Shown here one piece after another: positions 8,140 to 18,715 of a stretch of 44,109 nucleotides of DNA. The DNA is from Gammaproteobacteria bacterium (GTDB lineage Bacteria > Pseudomonadota > Gammaproteobacteria > JAKEHO01): NCBI GenBank assembly GCA_027296625.1, contig JAPUIX010000056.1:1-44109 (forward strand), read 5' to 3'. Positions within the stretch are counted from its first letter, which is position 1, and each line of letters begins with the position of its first letter. Under the pieces are notes generated by a model. That model made no database searches, was not told the origin of the DNA, and was given only the letters and a program-made list of their open reading frames with translations. The position numbers were made by a program, and so were the translations under genes.

Positions 8140-8952
8140 TTATGGACCGCCCTCGCTTGGCAAAAGGGCGATCGCCCGCACTGGGCCGCCAGACCCGCCC
8201 TCGATCTTCATGGGTAACGCAATGACGACAGCGCCCCGGGCAGGGAGCCTTTCGAGATTAGCGAGGTTCTCAAGACCCAACACATTATTTTCCGCCGCAA
8301 GCCGATGTACGGGAAAATCCTTTGATTTCCCATAATCAATTGACGCGACGTCAGCACCCAGGACCGAAACCTTCCTCTCTCCCACCAGCAGCCGCGCCGC
8401 CGCCTCCCCGTAACCAGGAAAGTGCAACTTGGACACGTCACCGGGCGTATCATCACCCAGGTAGGCCTTACGATCAGGCCAAAATTCCCCCCATCCTGTG
8501 CGAAGCAGGACAATCGTACCGGGTTCTATCACCCCATGCTTCGCCTCAAACTCAAGCACGTCTTGCCGGGTGAGTCGATAATCCCGATCGATCGCAGCCT
8601 GCGTTGAAACATCGATCACAACCGCATGCGCCATGAACTGCTGAAGTGGAATTTGGTCTGTCGTCCGTTGTCCTTCAGAAAAGTGAATCGGCGAATCAAG
8701 ATGCGTGCCACCGTGCTCCGGGGCACAGATGGCGTAGGCGGCATAAAAGTAACCTTTATCCGTTTGCCCATAAGCAAGCTTTTTCAGTTCGAAAGTTGTG
8801 GGTGCGGTTGGCCAGTAAATCGTCTCCTCATTAAACGCATACGTAAGATCTATCAAGTGAAATTTGCTCGGATTGAATGTATCCGCTGGTGATATGTGAG
8901 GCGCTGCCATCAACAATATGCTAATGACAAAAGCACAAATATCACGGTTCAT
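8140..8952 (-). CDS. exported cyclase-family (kynurenine formamidase-like) hydrolase
   Basis: A 270-residue protein from the ATG at 8952, chosen because GGGAGG lies 6 bases upstream; a longer frame to 8985 has no such site. Residues 1-24 form a signal peptide, so the enzyme should be periplasmic or secreted. The cyclase-family metal motif HGGTHLDSPIHF (about residues 80-91) matches the HxGTHxDxPxHF signature of the Mn/Zn-dependent hydrolases that include KynB and isatin hydrolase. A C-terminal segment rich in small residues (GGSGGP) is also typical. The substrate is not deducible; tryptophan degradation genes are absent here, and most known relatives are cytoplasmic. Confidence 0.85.
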   Translation of the reverse strand: MNRDICAFVISILLMAAPHISPADTFNPSKFHLIDLTYAFNEETIYWPTAPTTFELKKLAYGQTDKGYFYAAYAICAPEHGGTHLDSPIHFSEGQRTTDQIPLQQFMAHAVVIDVSTQAAIDRDYRLTRQDVLEFEAKHGVIEPGTIVLLRTGWGEFWPDRKAYLGDDTPGDVSKLHFPGYGEAAARLLVGERKVSVLGADVASIDYGKSKDFPVHRLAAENNVLGLENLANLERLPARGAVVIALPMKIEGGSGGPVRAIALLPSEGGP

Positions 8953-9088
8953 AGCACACCTCCCAGCAAAATTAGATAGAAACACCCGCTCTGCACTTCA
9001 ACAGACTGGAGACCCAACTCTTCATAGCATCACAATGTCGTTTTACTCTTGAGCACTGAATCGGGTTGGATCGACGCCGTCAGTCACG

Positions 9089-9685
9089 TCAGTCGCGAAA
9101 TCGTGTTTCATCCTCCGTCTTTATCCGCAACATCATGAAATCGAGATCGTTGGCCAACAGACGCTCACGCATTTCGTCCAATCTTGCGAGATGCTTGAAT
9201 GGGCCAATACGGACTCGGTGCCACGTATCCTGGCCATTCATCACGACCCGCTGTATTTCCGCCTGAATGCCCATGGACTCCAATTGCGCCTTGACACGAT
9301 CCGCCTCATCGAGGTTGCGGAACGAGCCCACCTGAATGACATAAATGCCCGGCTGGAGCGGTTTCTCTTGTGCCTGGCCCGCTTCGCCAACCTCCCAGTC
9401 AGGTACCTTGACTTCCATCTCCGGAAGGATCGTGTAGAAATCAAAGCGCGGCTTGGGAGGCGGGGGAAGCGGATCGCTTGTGTCCTTCTGCACCGTACGT
9501 GTGTCCACCGAGCCACTGCTCTCCTGGACCACCGGTTGTTCCACAATCACTGGAGAATGCTGCTTTAAAAACACAATCAATGCGACAAATAAGCCAATGC
9601 CAAGGCCCAGTGCAAACAAGGGCCACTCGTGACCGCGTTTCGGCGACACTTTTCCTTTTGGTACATGTTTATAGTCGCGGGCCAC
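9089..9685 (-). CDS. SPOR-domain inner-membrane protein (FtsN-like)
   Basis: A 198-residue protein with a basic cytoplasmic start (about residues 1-20), one membrane segment (about 21-40), a proline-rich periplasmic linker (about 50-112) and a C-terminal SPOR domain opening with YVIQVGSFRNLDEADRVKA (about 115-133). SPOR domains bind denuded septal peptidoglycan, so a cell-division role is likely. A SPOR/FtsN-like gene next to argS is a common gammaproteobacterial arrangement. The start is a GTG at 9683-9685 that shares one base with the argS stop (TAGTG). Confidence 0.9.
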   Translation of the reverse strand: MARDYKHVPKGKVSPKRGHEWPLFALGLGIGLFVALIVFLKQHSPVIVEQPVVQESSGSVDTRTVQKDTSDPLPPPPKPRFDFYTILPEMEVKVPDWEVGEAGQAQEKPLQPGIYVIQVGSFRNLDEADRVKAQLESMGIQAEIQRVVMNGQDTWHRVRIGPFKHLARLDEMRERLLANDLDFMMLRIKTEDETRFRD

Positions 9686-11427
9686 TACATTACCTCCGGT
9701 GCCGACACACCCAATAGGCTAAGACCATTGTGCAATACTTGGCGCGTTGCGAGAATCAGACTAATACGGGCATTTCGCAACGGCGATGACTCCACCAGGA
9801 ACTGGTGTGTGTTGTAATAGGTGTGAAAGTCATTGGCGAGATCCCGCAGATAGTAGGCAAGCTGATGAGGTTCCTCACCCTGCGCCGCCGACTCAATCAC
9901 TTCGGGATAACGGAACAGCGTGGCCAACAGTGCCTGTTCGTGCTGTTCAGTTAACAACGAAAGATTCCGAGCGCCCTCTTCGGCGTCCCACTTAAGATGC
10001 TTCTGATCCATTTGCTTCATCACACTGCATATCCTTGCATGTGCATATTGGACGTAATACACAGGGTTATCACTGGACTGCGACTTGGCAAGATCAAGAT
10101 CGAAATCCAGGTGCTGGTCGCTCTTCCGCAACACGTAGAAAAATCGCGCAGCATCACAGCCCACCTCTTCACGCAACTCTCTGAGGGTCACAAACTCACC
10201 AGCGCGGGTAGACATTTGGACTTTCTTTCCTCCCCGATAGAGGGATACGAACTGTATAAGCAAGACATCCAACTTGCCAGGGCCTTCACCCATTGCAGCA
10301 ATTGCTGCCTTCAGTCTCGGCACATAGCCATGATGATCTGCGCCCCATACATCGATAATCCGGCCAAAGCCTCTTTCTAATTTGTTCAGGTGATAGGCGG
10401 TATCTAAGGCAAAGTAGGTAGGCTGGCCATTTTCGCGAATCACGACACGATCTTTTTCATCGTGGAACTTTTTGGCACTGAACCATCGGGCACCACCTTT
10501 TTCATAAATATGTTCGCCAAGGCGATTGATTACTTGATCGACCGCCTTACTATCGACTAGCTCATGCTCATAAAACCATGTATCAAACTCAACGCCGAAT
10601 GCAGCGAGATCATCTCGGATATCTTCTAAAATTATTTGAACTGCTAAATCAGTTACCTTGCGAAAGGCATTTTTTCCAATAAGTCTCCCAGCCTGCTCCA
10701 CCAACCGATCCAGTTGTGCTTCCACGTCCATGTCCGGCGTGATGACGCCCATTACAGCGTCCGCAGAGTGACAAAGCGATTTTCCATCTCGCTCGTAGAG
10801 CGTTGCGGCGATCTCTTTTATATACTCGCCTTGATACGCATTGGGTGGAAACGCGATATCTTCACCGCATTTCTCTAGATAGCGCAGCCATACACTGAGC
10901 GCCAGGATGCCCGTCTGCCGCCCAGCATCATTGACATAATATTCGCGCTGCACGGTAAAACCGATGGCCTCCAGCAGATTCGCCACAGTGGACCCATAGG
11001 CCGCACCCCGACCGTGTCCTATGTGCAGCGGGCCTGTGGGATTCGCGGAGACGAATTCGACAACGACCCGTCCGCCCTGCCCATAGTCCGAGCGTCCATA
11101 AGCCTCACCTGCATCCAGAATCTCCTTCGGAATATTTTGAAAGGCGCCGGGTTTGAGAAAGAAATTGATAAATCCCGGTCCGGCAACCTCAATCTTTTCC
11201 ACCAGATCGGAATCAGGTATGGCAGCGGCGATCTTGGCTGCTATATCTCGGGGCTTAAGCTTCGATGCTGCGGCAAGTACCATTGCAATGTTACAGGCAA
11301 AGTCACCATGTTTCGCATCGCGCGTTCGCTCAAGCTGAACCGCGGGTCGATCATCGATACTTAACACTCCATCTTGCTGCAACGTAGCCAAGGCATCCAG
11401 GACCAATCTTTCCAAATTTCGTTTCAA
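9685..11427 (-). CDS. argS: arginyl-tRNA synthetase
   Basis: Class I aminoacyl-tRNA synthetase that charges tRNA-Arg. An N-terminal Add-1 type domain (about residues 1-90) binds the tRNA D-loop. The HIGH motif is in ANPTGPLHIGHGRGA, and the KMSKS position reads VQMSTR, a variant form of the kind known in ArgS enzymes. A C-terminal DALR anticodon-binding domain follows. I chose the TTG at 11425-11427 as start because AAGGG lies 6 bases upstream and the resulting N terminus (KRNLERLVLDAL) aligns with known ArgS starts; the frame extends five codons to another TTG at 11442. The length of about 580 residues is normal. Confidence 0.95.
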   Translation of the reverse strand: MKRNLERLVLDALATLQQDGVLSIDDRPAVQLERTRDAKHGDFACNIAMVLAAASKLKPRDIAAKIAAAIPDSDLVEKIEVAGPGFINFFLKPGAFQNIPKEILDAGEAYGRSDYGQGGRVVVEFVSANPTGPLHIGHGRGAAYGSTVANLLEAIGFTVQREYYVNDAGRQTGILALSVWLRYLEKCGEDIAFPPNAYQGEYIKEIAATLYERDGKSLCHSADAVMGVITPDMDVEAQLDRLVEQAGRLIGKNAFRKVTDLAVQIILEDIRDDLAAFGVEFDTWFYEHELVDSKAVDQVINRLGEHIYEKGGARWFSAKKFHDEKDRVVIRENGQPTYFALDTAYHLNKLERGFGRIIDVWGADHHGYVPRLKAAIAAMGEGPGKLDVLLIQFVSLYRGGKKVQMSTRAGEFVTLRELREEVGCDAARFFYVLRKSDQHLDFDLDLAKSQSSDNPVYYVQYAHARICSVMKQMDQKHLKWDAEEGARNLSLLTEQHEQALLATLFRYPEVIESAAQGEEPHQLAYYLRDLANDFHTYYNTHQFLVESSPLRNARISLILATRQVLHNGLSLLGVSAPEVM

Positions 11428-11579
11428 GTGCAGCCCTTGCAAACAAACGGCACATTGTAACGTGCGCTTTTGTAGTGGAGAAGGTAAATTAGGAGTGCCT
11501 CGCCGTGAGAGCGTGAGGCCCCCTCAGCGATATGTTGGCCCGGCACCAACAATGGCTCAACGTAGCTGCCTGTTCACCA

Positions 11580-13796
11580 TCACAACATATCCTGTGGATC
11601 CACATCCAACGACCACCGTACCTTACGCGCCGATCTCAAACGCTCAAGCTGCTGAATCCATGGACTCAGCATGTGCTGCAATGTACTGCGAGTATGAGCT
11701 TGAACCAATAACTGGCCGCGGTAACGGCCGGCGCGCCGTTCAATCGGTGCTGCCACAGGTCCAAAAATTTTATTCCCATCATCCGCGAGCTTAAGTGCCA
11801 CAGCTCGCGCTTCGTCGAGAAAGTTGTTCGGTGCGTCCCGCCCGGTCGCTTCTGCGCGCAAGAGCGCCAGACGGCTATATGGTGGCAGATCGGCCTCGCG
11901 TCGCTCAAGGAGCGCATTTTGAGCAAACTGCCTATAGCCATGTTCTATCAATGACCTTAATAAATGATGATCAGGATGGTGCGTCTGAATTAGTACGGTT
12001 CCTGGACATTCGGCACGTCCCGCACGCCCGGCAACTTGCATGATAAGCTGGGCCATGCGTTCGCTGGAGCGAAAATCAGCTCCGAACAAACCGCTATCTG
12101 CATCGACAACGCCAACAAGCGTGACATTCGGAAAGTGGTGGCCCTTCGCCAGCATCTGCGTCCCAATCAAAATACCGGCCCCACCGGATTGAATGGCGTC
12201 CAGCATGTTCTGCATCGCACCCTTGCGGCGCGTGCTGTCGCGGTCAATCCGAAGGATCCCAGTCTGTGGGAAAACTTCCTTTAACATCTGCGCAACACGC
12301 TCCGTTCCATAGCCCACTGCGATCAGATCGGCACCCCCGCACGACGGACAAGACTTCTCGGGCCGACGCTCAGCTCCACAGTGGTGGCAAACCAGGACTT
12401 CCCTCTGTTTGTGATAGGTCATATGCACATCGCAGCGCTGGCAGCCTGCGACCGAGCCACAGTGATGGCACAGCATAGTAGGCGCATAACCGCGCCGATT
12501 AAGAAACAACAGGACTTGGTGTCCCTGTTTGAGGTGATCTGTGGTGGCCTCTAATAAAAAATCCGAGACAGCTGCCTGCATAGGGCGACGCCGAACGTCC
12601 ACTACCTCAATCTTAGGAGCGACCGCGCCGCCGGCCCGTTCAGGAAGGATCAGATGTTGGTAGCGCTGTTCAGCCGCGTTATATAACGATTCCAGTGACG
12701 GTGTGGCTGTGCCGAGTAAAATTGGAACTTTTGCCCGTTGCGCACGCACAACGGCAAGGTCACGAGCGGAGTAGCGAAACCCTTCTTGCTGTTTGTACGA
12801 TAGATCATGCTCTTCGTCGACGATGAACGCGCCCGGGCGACGCAACGGCGTCCAAACTGCGGAGCGAGTGCCGATTACGATCGATGCACTACCATCTCGA
12901 GCCATCAACCATGCACTCAACCGTTCCTGTTCCGATAACGCAGAATGTAACACGGCAATCGGGACAGAAAACCGTCGGCGGAAGCGGGAGATGATCTGAG
13001 GTGTTAAACCGATTTCCGGTATCAACACGAGAGCTTGTCGACCATCGCGTATCATACGGTCGATTACATGCAGATAAACTTCAGTCTTGCCGCTACCAGT
13101 AACCCCATCCAACAAAAACGCCTGGAACTTTCCAATAGATGAATGAATTGCTTCTACAGCCTGATGTTGAGCAGTATTGAGCGCAAGCGCGGGCTCAAGG
13201 CGCTCATTGTCTTCCCTTGGTTTGTATGTGCTCTCATACGCGTCGACCCAACCTTTCTTAATTAGTGATCGAATGACGGCGTGCCATCCACGACTCTGCT
13301 CGGAAATTTGCTTGCGCGTCGCCCCTTCAGGATATTTCCGCAAGAACTGCAACAATCCCGCCTGACGTGGGGCACGTCTAAGATCATCAATTTGGACGCG
13401 GCCGCCTTCAGCAGTAACGCGCCATCGGGTCTCGCTTCGTCGACGGGCGGGTCGGCCTTTGCGCAGCAGCGACGGCAAACAAGTAAATACCACCTCCCCT
13501 ATTGGGTGATGGTAGTAATCACTTGCCCAACGCAGAAAAGACAAGTGACTCGTCGATAACAACGGTTCGCTGTCCAAAACCGAACCCGCCACCTTAAGCT
13601 GTTCTGGCAGCAGCTCAGATTTATCGGTGATCGACATCAATAGGCCGACCCGGTGTCGTGGACCAAACGGCACGCGCAGGCGGATCCCGGGGCTCAACCT
13701 ATCGATGTCACAATCGGCGGGAGGAAGATAATCAAAACAGCGGCGAACGGGAGCAGGCAGTGCAACCTGCAAGATAACCAATGGCCTCTGGGTCAT
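11580..13796 (-). CDS. priA: primosomal protein N' (replication restart helicase PriA)
   Basis: A 738-residue superfamily 2 DNA helicase that recognises stalled forks and reloads the replisome. An N-terminal 3'-DNA-binding domain (opening LQVALPAPVRRCFDYLPP) is followed by a winged-helix region, the Walker A motif GVTGSGKT (residues 231-238), a DEEH box, and eight zinc-binding cysteines in CHHCGSVAGCQRC and CHHCGAERRPEKSCPSC. The family's GRAGR motif appears as QVAGRAGRAE. Length matches the family. The start lies 16 bases after the stop of the nucleotidyltransferase-like gene. About 150 bases with a small inverted repeat (11533-11551) separate it from argS downstream. Confidence 0.96.
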   Translation of the reverse strand: MTQRPLVILQVALPAPVRRCFDYLPPADCDIDRLSPGIRLRVPFGPRHRVGLLMSITDKSELLPEQLKVAGSVLDSEPLLSTSHLSFLRWASDYYHHPIGEVVFTCLPSLLRKGRPARRRSETRWRVTAEGGRVQIDDLRRAPRQAGLLQFLRKYPEGATRKQISEQSRGWHAVIRSLIKKGWVDAYESTYKPREDNERLEPALALNTAQHQAVEAIHSSIGKFQAFLLDGVTGSGKTEVYLHVIDRMIRDGRQALVLIPEIGLTPQIISRFRRRFSVPIAVLHSALSEQERLSAWLMARDGSASIVIGTRSAVWTPLRRPGAFIVDEEHDLSYKQQEGFRYSARDLAVVRAQRAKVPILLGTATPSLESLYNAAEQRYQHLILPERAGGAVAPKIEVVDVRRRPMQAAVSDFLLEATTDHLKQGHQVLLFLNRRGYAPTMLCHHCGSVAGCQRCDVHMTYHKQREVLVCHHCGAERRPEKSCPSCGGADLIAVGYGTERVAQMLKEVFPQTGILRIDRDSTRRKGAMQNMLDAIQSGGAGILIGTQMLAKGHHFPNVTLVGVVDADSGLFGADFRSSERMAQLIMQVAGRAGRAECPGTVLIQTHHPDHHLLRSLIEHGYRQFAQNALLERREADLPPYSRLALLRAEATGRDAPNNFLDEARAVALKLADDGNKIFGPVAAPIERRAGRYRGQLLVQAHTRSTLQHMLSPWIQQLERLRSARKVRWSLDVDPQDML

Positions 13797-13811
13797 CGAT
13801 AAGACCGCATA

Positions 13812-14453
13812 TCATATCGCAAGGCCATCTACGCATTCGGCTTCTTCAATGAGTAGCTCAACCTTCGCAATGCTTGCCCGGCGTATCGGCTTTCCATCAA
13901 CAGGACTCTGTGGGGCTTGGCGCAATCCCTTCAGCGGGAATACTGCCAGCTCGATGGGAATATCACCCGCAGTGAACCGATACGCTGGCGTTGAGGTGAC
14001 TGTGCTCGCGTCGATACGCAGATGCCGCTCCCCCAATTTGTAAGCAATTGCGCGATCAAGCAAAAACAGCCCCACGTTCTCCGGTGTATCAGTAAACAGG
14101 TGAAGGGTCACCTCGGTGTACTCACCAGCGCTCCCGGTGAGAACGGGTCCAACGAGGCGCGGGTTAAACCGCTCAAAGAATCGCATGGCGTCCCGTGCGC
14201 CCAGGCGCAGTTTGTGTAATTGCTGAGGCTGGGTATTACCTTGGAAGATGCGCTGATATTCCCGAAACGCCAACTCGATCTCGCGGTTACTGGGCAGGTG
14301 GTGACTAGCCGTGATACCCATCTGTTGAGTAGCTTTTTGTTTGGCCACTAGATAGCTGTCCACACCATCTTTGGCCATGAAACGGGCGGCGAAATGCATT
14401 ATGCGCTGGCGCAGTTGCTGTTCGCTGCTCTTATTGCGGGTTGCCATCGCCAT
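13812..14453 (-). CDS. conserved protein with nucleotidyltransferase-like core
   Basis: A 213-residue soluble protein. An N-terminal helical part (about residues 1-85) is followed by a segment RFNPRLVGPVLTGSAGEYTE and VTLHLFTDTPENV (about 94-127) that resembles the GS-x-D core of nucleotidyltransferase-fold proteins. I recall similar proteins across beta- and gammaproteobacteria, some carrying a doubtful UDP-N-acetylmuramate-alanine ligase label; nothing in the sequence supports that activity. The stop codon of PBP1A is immediately followed by its ATG (TGAATG), with no ribosome site of its own, so expression is probably coupled to PBP1A. A second ATG lies two codons in. Confidence 0.7.
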   Translation of the reverse strand: MAMATRNKSSEQQLRQRIMHFAARFMAKDGVDSYLVAKQKATQQMGITASHHLPSNREIELAFREYQRIFQGNTQPQQLHKLRLGARDAMRFFERFNPRLVGPVLTGSAGEYTEVTLHLFTDTPENVGLFLLDRAIAYKLGERHLRIDASTVTSTPAYRFTAGDIPIELAVFPLKGLRQAPQSPVDGKPIRRASIAKVELLIEEAECVDGLAI

Positions 14454-16880
14454 TCAAAAAAGCTGTTCCGGAATCTCTTCTACTCCAAGCTCGTCGCTAT
14501 GCGTCGTCGGCATTTGGTTATTAGCAGGACCTTCAGGTACATAATTACTTCTGAAGATCTCGAATATCGCCCGCGAATTATCTGCGCTTGCAAGTTCGCC
14601 CGTATCAGGATCAATACGCACTGCAACTAAGCCGGTTGGACGCTCCAATGGGGATGAAGATATGTCTTTAAGTGCACTACGCATAAATTTTACCCACATC
14701 GGCAGTGCCGCGTATGCACCGGTCTCGCGATCGCCAAGCGGCTGAAATTGATCGAAGCCCACCCACGCAGTAGCAACCAGTTCCGTATTGAAGCCGGAAA
14801 ACCACGCATCTCGCTGGTCATTTGTTGTGCCCGTTTTCCCCGCAAGATCATCGCGACCCACTTCTCGCGCACGCCGCCCAGTCCCTCGACGGATCACGTC
14901 ACGCATCATTGAGTTAATGATCCATGCATTCTGTGGACTGATAACACTGTCTGCGTTAACCTCATCAGCTTCCAATAGCATCAAGGTTGAATCGTCTATG
15001 CTGACCAGTAATGCCGAGGTGTCTTCCGCAAAGTCGGCAGATTTGCAATCATGGCAGACTGTCTTTGGTTGGGCTCGCATAACGATGCGGCCATCGTCCG
15101 TCTCAATTCTGTCGATAAAATACGGTTGAACTAAATATCCACCGTTAGCGAAGACGGCGAAGCCAGTTGCAAGTTCTAAGGGACTAAGCGCACCGCTGCC
15201 GAGTGCTAGAGACAAATTTCTTGGCAGTTGTTCAGTATTAAAACCGAAGCGACCAAGATATTCGATAGCGTTCGAGACACCAATAGCGTTTAGAAGCCGT
15301 ATCGAAACTAGGTTACGTGAATGGGTCAGTGCTTCCCGCAATCGCGTGGGGCCGTGTGTTCTGCCGCTATAGTTTTCAGGTCGCCAAACTGCCTCAAGCC
15401 CTGGGTCATCAAATACTACTGGTGCATCATTAATGAGACTCGCCGCCGTATAGCCCGACTCGAGCGCAGCAGAATAAATAAACGGCTTAAAGCTCGATCC
15501 CGGCTGGCGTCGGGCTTGCGTCACTCGATTGAACTTGCTTCGTTGAAAATCATATCCTCCAACCAGCGCAAGTATCGCTCCGTCATCTGGTCTCATCGCA
15601 ACCAGACCGCCTTCGATCGCCGGGATCTGCGCAAGCCGCCATTGCCCATCTTCCGTCAACTGCACATGGATGACATCACCCACGCTAAGGATGTCCGCCG
15701 CTTTTTTAGGCGCTGGACCACGGCGGTTTTCGTTAACATATGGCCGCGCCCAAGACAGGCCGGACCATTCAATAATCACCGGACCGACGTCTGGCAGATA
15801 GGCGATCACTGATTGCTCGTCCAAGTCGACGACCAATGCCGGGAACAGATCGCCTAACCGAGCAACTCCCTCAAGCTGAGTTAACCAGCTGTCCTCCTCA
15901 GCCTCCATTTCAAGCTCAACATGGTGCTCCGGCCCGCGGTAACCGTGGCGTTTGGCGTACTCGAGCAAGGCCTCGCTGAGGCTCCTGTTGGCTGCTGTTT
16001 GTAAGCGATCACTCACCGTCGTAAACACACGATACCCAGCCGTATAGGCAGCCACCCCATAATTCTTGAGCATGTATGCCCGCACCATCTCGGCAATATA
16101 AGGGGCTTTCACCTTCACCGCCGGGCTGTGCAGGCTCGCAATGACCGGAGCGTCAATGGCGTCCGTATATTCCTGCATGGTGATGTACCCCAGTTCAAGC
16201 ATTCGCCCGAGTACATAGTTTCTCCGCTCAATCGCCCGTGCCGGATTAGTGACAGGATTAGTCGTCGACGGGGCCTTCGGAAGGCCCGCGATCATGGCAA
16301 ACTGCGGTAGCGTAAGGGACCGGATGTCGGTTCCATAGTAGACTTGGGCTGCGGCTGCAACCCCATAGGCCCTGTGCCCGAGATAGATCTTGTTGAGGTA
16401 TAACTCAAGAATGGCAGCTTTCGAAAGTTCCCGCTCTATCTTCAGGGCGAGGAGAATCTCGTTCAATTTACGCAAGTAGGTCTTCTCCCGAGTAAGGAAA
16501 AAATTGCGTGCCACTTGCATCGTGATGGTACTTCCGCCCTGTGTCTTTTCACCCGTTCTAACGAGCTGGATCGCGGCACGCAATAGCCCCTGCCAATCTA
16601 CCCCGGGGTGGTCGTAGTAACGATCATCCTCCGCTGCCAGAACCGCTCGAATCAATTGTGGGGGCACCTCACTGAGGGCCAGCGGCGCCCGTCGTTGCTC
16701 ACCAAATTCTGATATTAGGGAGAAATCCTGGGTGTACACCCGTAGCGGTACCTGCATCTGGACATTCTTGAGCACTTCGATACCGGGCAGCTTTGGCAAT
16801 ACGTACCAAAGCGTGCCTGCCGCCAAGACCACGGCTGAGAATAAGACGACTAGGAGAAGATTGAATACAAGCCGCAACAT
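14454..16880 (-). CDS. mrcA: penicillin-binding protein 1A (bifunctional transglycosylase/transpeptidase)
   Basis: An 808-residue class A PBP that polymerises and cross-links peptidoglycan. One N-terminal membrane anchor (about residues 5-25) leads to a GT51 domain with catalytic Glu in EDDRYYDHPG (about residue 84) and the QGGSTITMQVARN motif (about 114-126). An OB-like insertion (about 320-425) and a transpeptidase domain follow, with SxxK at about 462-465 (GSSFKPF), SxN at about 521-523 (SRN) and KTG in GKTGTTNDQRDAW. All catalytic motifs are intact. It is divergent from pilM, a common arrangement in gammaproteobacteria, where ponA/mrcA faces pilMNOPQ. Confidence 0.96.
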   Translation of the reverse strand: MLRLVFNLLLVVLFSAVVLAAGTLWYVLPKLPGIEVLKNVQMQVPLRVYTQDFSLISEFGEQRRAPLALSEVPPQLIRAVLAAEDDRYYDHPGVDWQGLLRAAIQLVRTGEKTQGGSTITMQVARNFFLTREKTYLRKLNEILLALKIERELSKAAILELYLNKIYLGHRAYGVAAAAQVYYGTDIRSLTLPQFAMIAGLPKAPSTTNPVTNPARAIERRNYVLGRMLELGYITMQEYTDAIDAPVIASLHSPAVKVKAPYIAEMVRAYMLKNYGVAAYTAGYRVFTTVSDRLQTAANRSLSEALLEYAKRHGYRGPEHHVELEMEAEEDSWLTQLEGVARLGDLFPALVVDLDEQSVIAYLPDVGPVIIEWSGLSWARPYVNENRRGPAPKKAADILSVGDVIHVQLTEDGQWRLAQIPAIEGGLVAMRPDDGAILALVGGYDFQRSKFNRVTQARRQPGSSFKPFIYSAALESGYTAASLINDAPVVFDDPGLEAVWRPENYSGRTHGPTRLREALTHSRNLVSIRLLNAIGVSNAIEYLGRFGFNTEQLPRNLSLALGSGALSPLELATGFAVFANGGYLVQPYFIDRIETDDGRIVMRAQPKTVCHDCKSADFAEDTSALLVSIDDSTLMLLEADEVNADSVISPQNAWIINSMMRDVIRRGTGRRAREVGRDDLAGKTGTTNDQRDAWFSGFNTELVATAWVGFDQFQPLGDRETGAYAALPMWVKFMRSALKDISSSPLERPTGLVAVRIDPDTGELASADNSRAIFEIFRSNYVPEGPANNQMPTTHSDELGVEEIPEQLF

Positions 16881-16996
16881 GTTGGGTATTAATTACATTA
16901 CTACCGCGATATATAGTGTATGAAGGCACGTTAAGTTAAACATATGATAAAGTCCATGAAATTTGCGAGCTAAAGTATTTGTTTTTTAACTTTCGC

Positions 16997-17025
16997 TTGA
17001 CTATAGTCTAGCATTGCAATTTAAA
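16997..17025 (+). promoter_or_regulatory. candidate promoter of the pilMNOPQ operon
   Basis: TTGACT at 16997-17002 is followed after 17 bp by TTTAAA at 17020-17025. An overlapping alternative is TTGTTT (16979-16984) with TATAGT (17002-17007), also spaced 17 bp. Both would give a leader of roughly 45-65 bases before the pilM start. Only the sequence match supports them. Confidence 0.35.
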
Positions 17026-17026
17026 G

Positions 17027-17050
17027 TTATGGGCGACGTATGCGCCATAA
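17027..17050 (+). promoter_or_regulatory. hairpin in the pilM leader
   Basis: TTATGGGCG pairs with CGCCATAA to make an 8-bp stem with one bulged G and a 7-base loop. It lies just upstream of the AAGGAAAA ribosome site of pilM, so it could affect translation or mRNA stability, or be a protein-binding site. Function is unproven. Confidence 0.35.
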
Positions 17051-17063
17051 CCACGGAGACTAA

Positions 17064-18136
<1,073 letters not shown>

Positions 18137-18137
<1 letters not shown>

Positions 18138-18715
18138 TGGCGAAGATTAACCTGCTTCCCTGGCGCGCGGCGCTCCGCAAAGAGCGCCAAACTCGATTCT
18201 ATATCACCGTGGGTGTGGCCATTGTTGTGACGCTAGGCATTTGGGGTTTCGTCCATCTCTTCTTCGAACAATTAATCTCCTATCAGAATTCGCGTAACCA
18301 ATACCTTCAGGTCCAGATTGTGCTACTTGATAAGAAGATCAAAGAGATTAGGGAACTTGAAAGGGAGAAAGAAAGACTCCTAGCGCGCATGAGAGCTATT
18401 GAGCGGCTGCAAGCCAATCGTCCTTTGATCGTTCGGTTGTTTGATGAAATGGTTACCAGTTTGCCGGAAGGAGTCAGTCTTAAACAGGTTACTCAAAAAG
18501 GTGCCGTCATAACGATTGACGGCATCGCCCAATCGAATGCGCGCGTTTCTAATTTCATGCGCAATCTCGAGGAATCACCCTGGTTAGCGACGCCAGAGCT
18601 CGACATTATTCAAACAACAGATCAGAAAGGAACGCGCATTAGCAACTTCACCCTGCGCTTTAATCAAGTGTATCCGAAGGCTGAAGAAGATAGCGAAGAC
18701 GAGGCAGGTTCATAA
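18137..18715 (+). CDS. pilN: type IV pilus assembly protein PilN
   Basis: A 192-residue inner-membrane protein. The cytoplasmic tail carries INLLPWR (residues 4-10), the motif that docks into PilM. One membrane segment (about 22-45) is followed by a coiled coil (about 50-95) and a ferredoxin-like periplasmic domain. It pairs with PilO to align the pilus machine across the periplasm. The stop overlaps the pilO ATG by one base. Confidence 0.96.
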
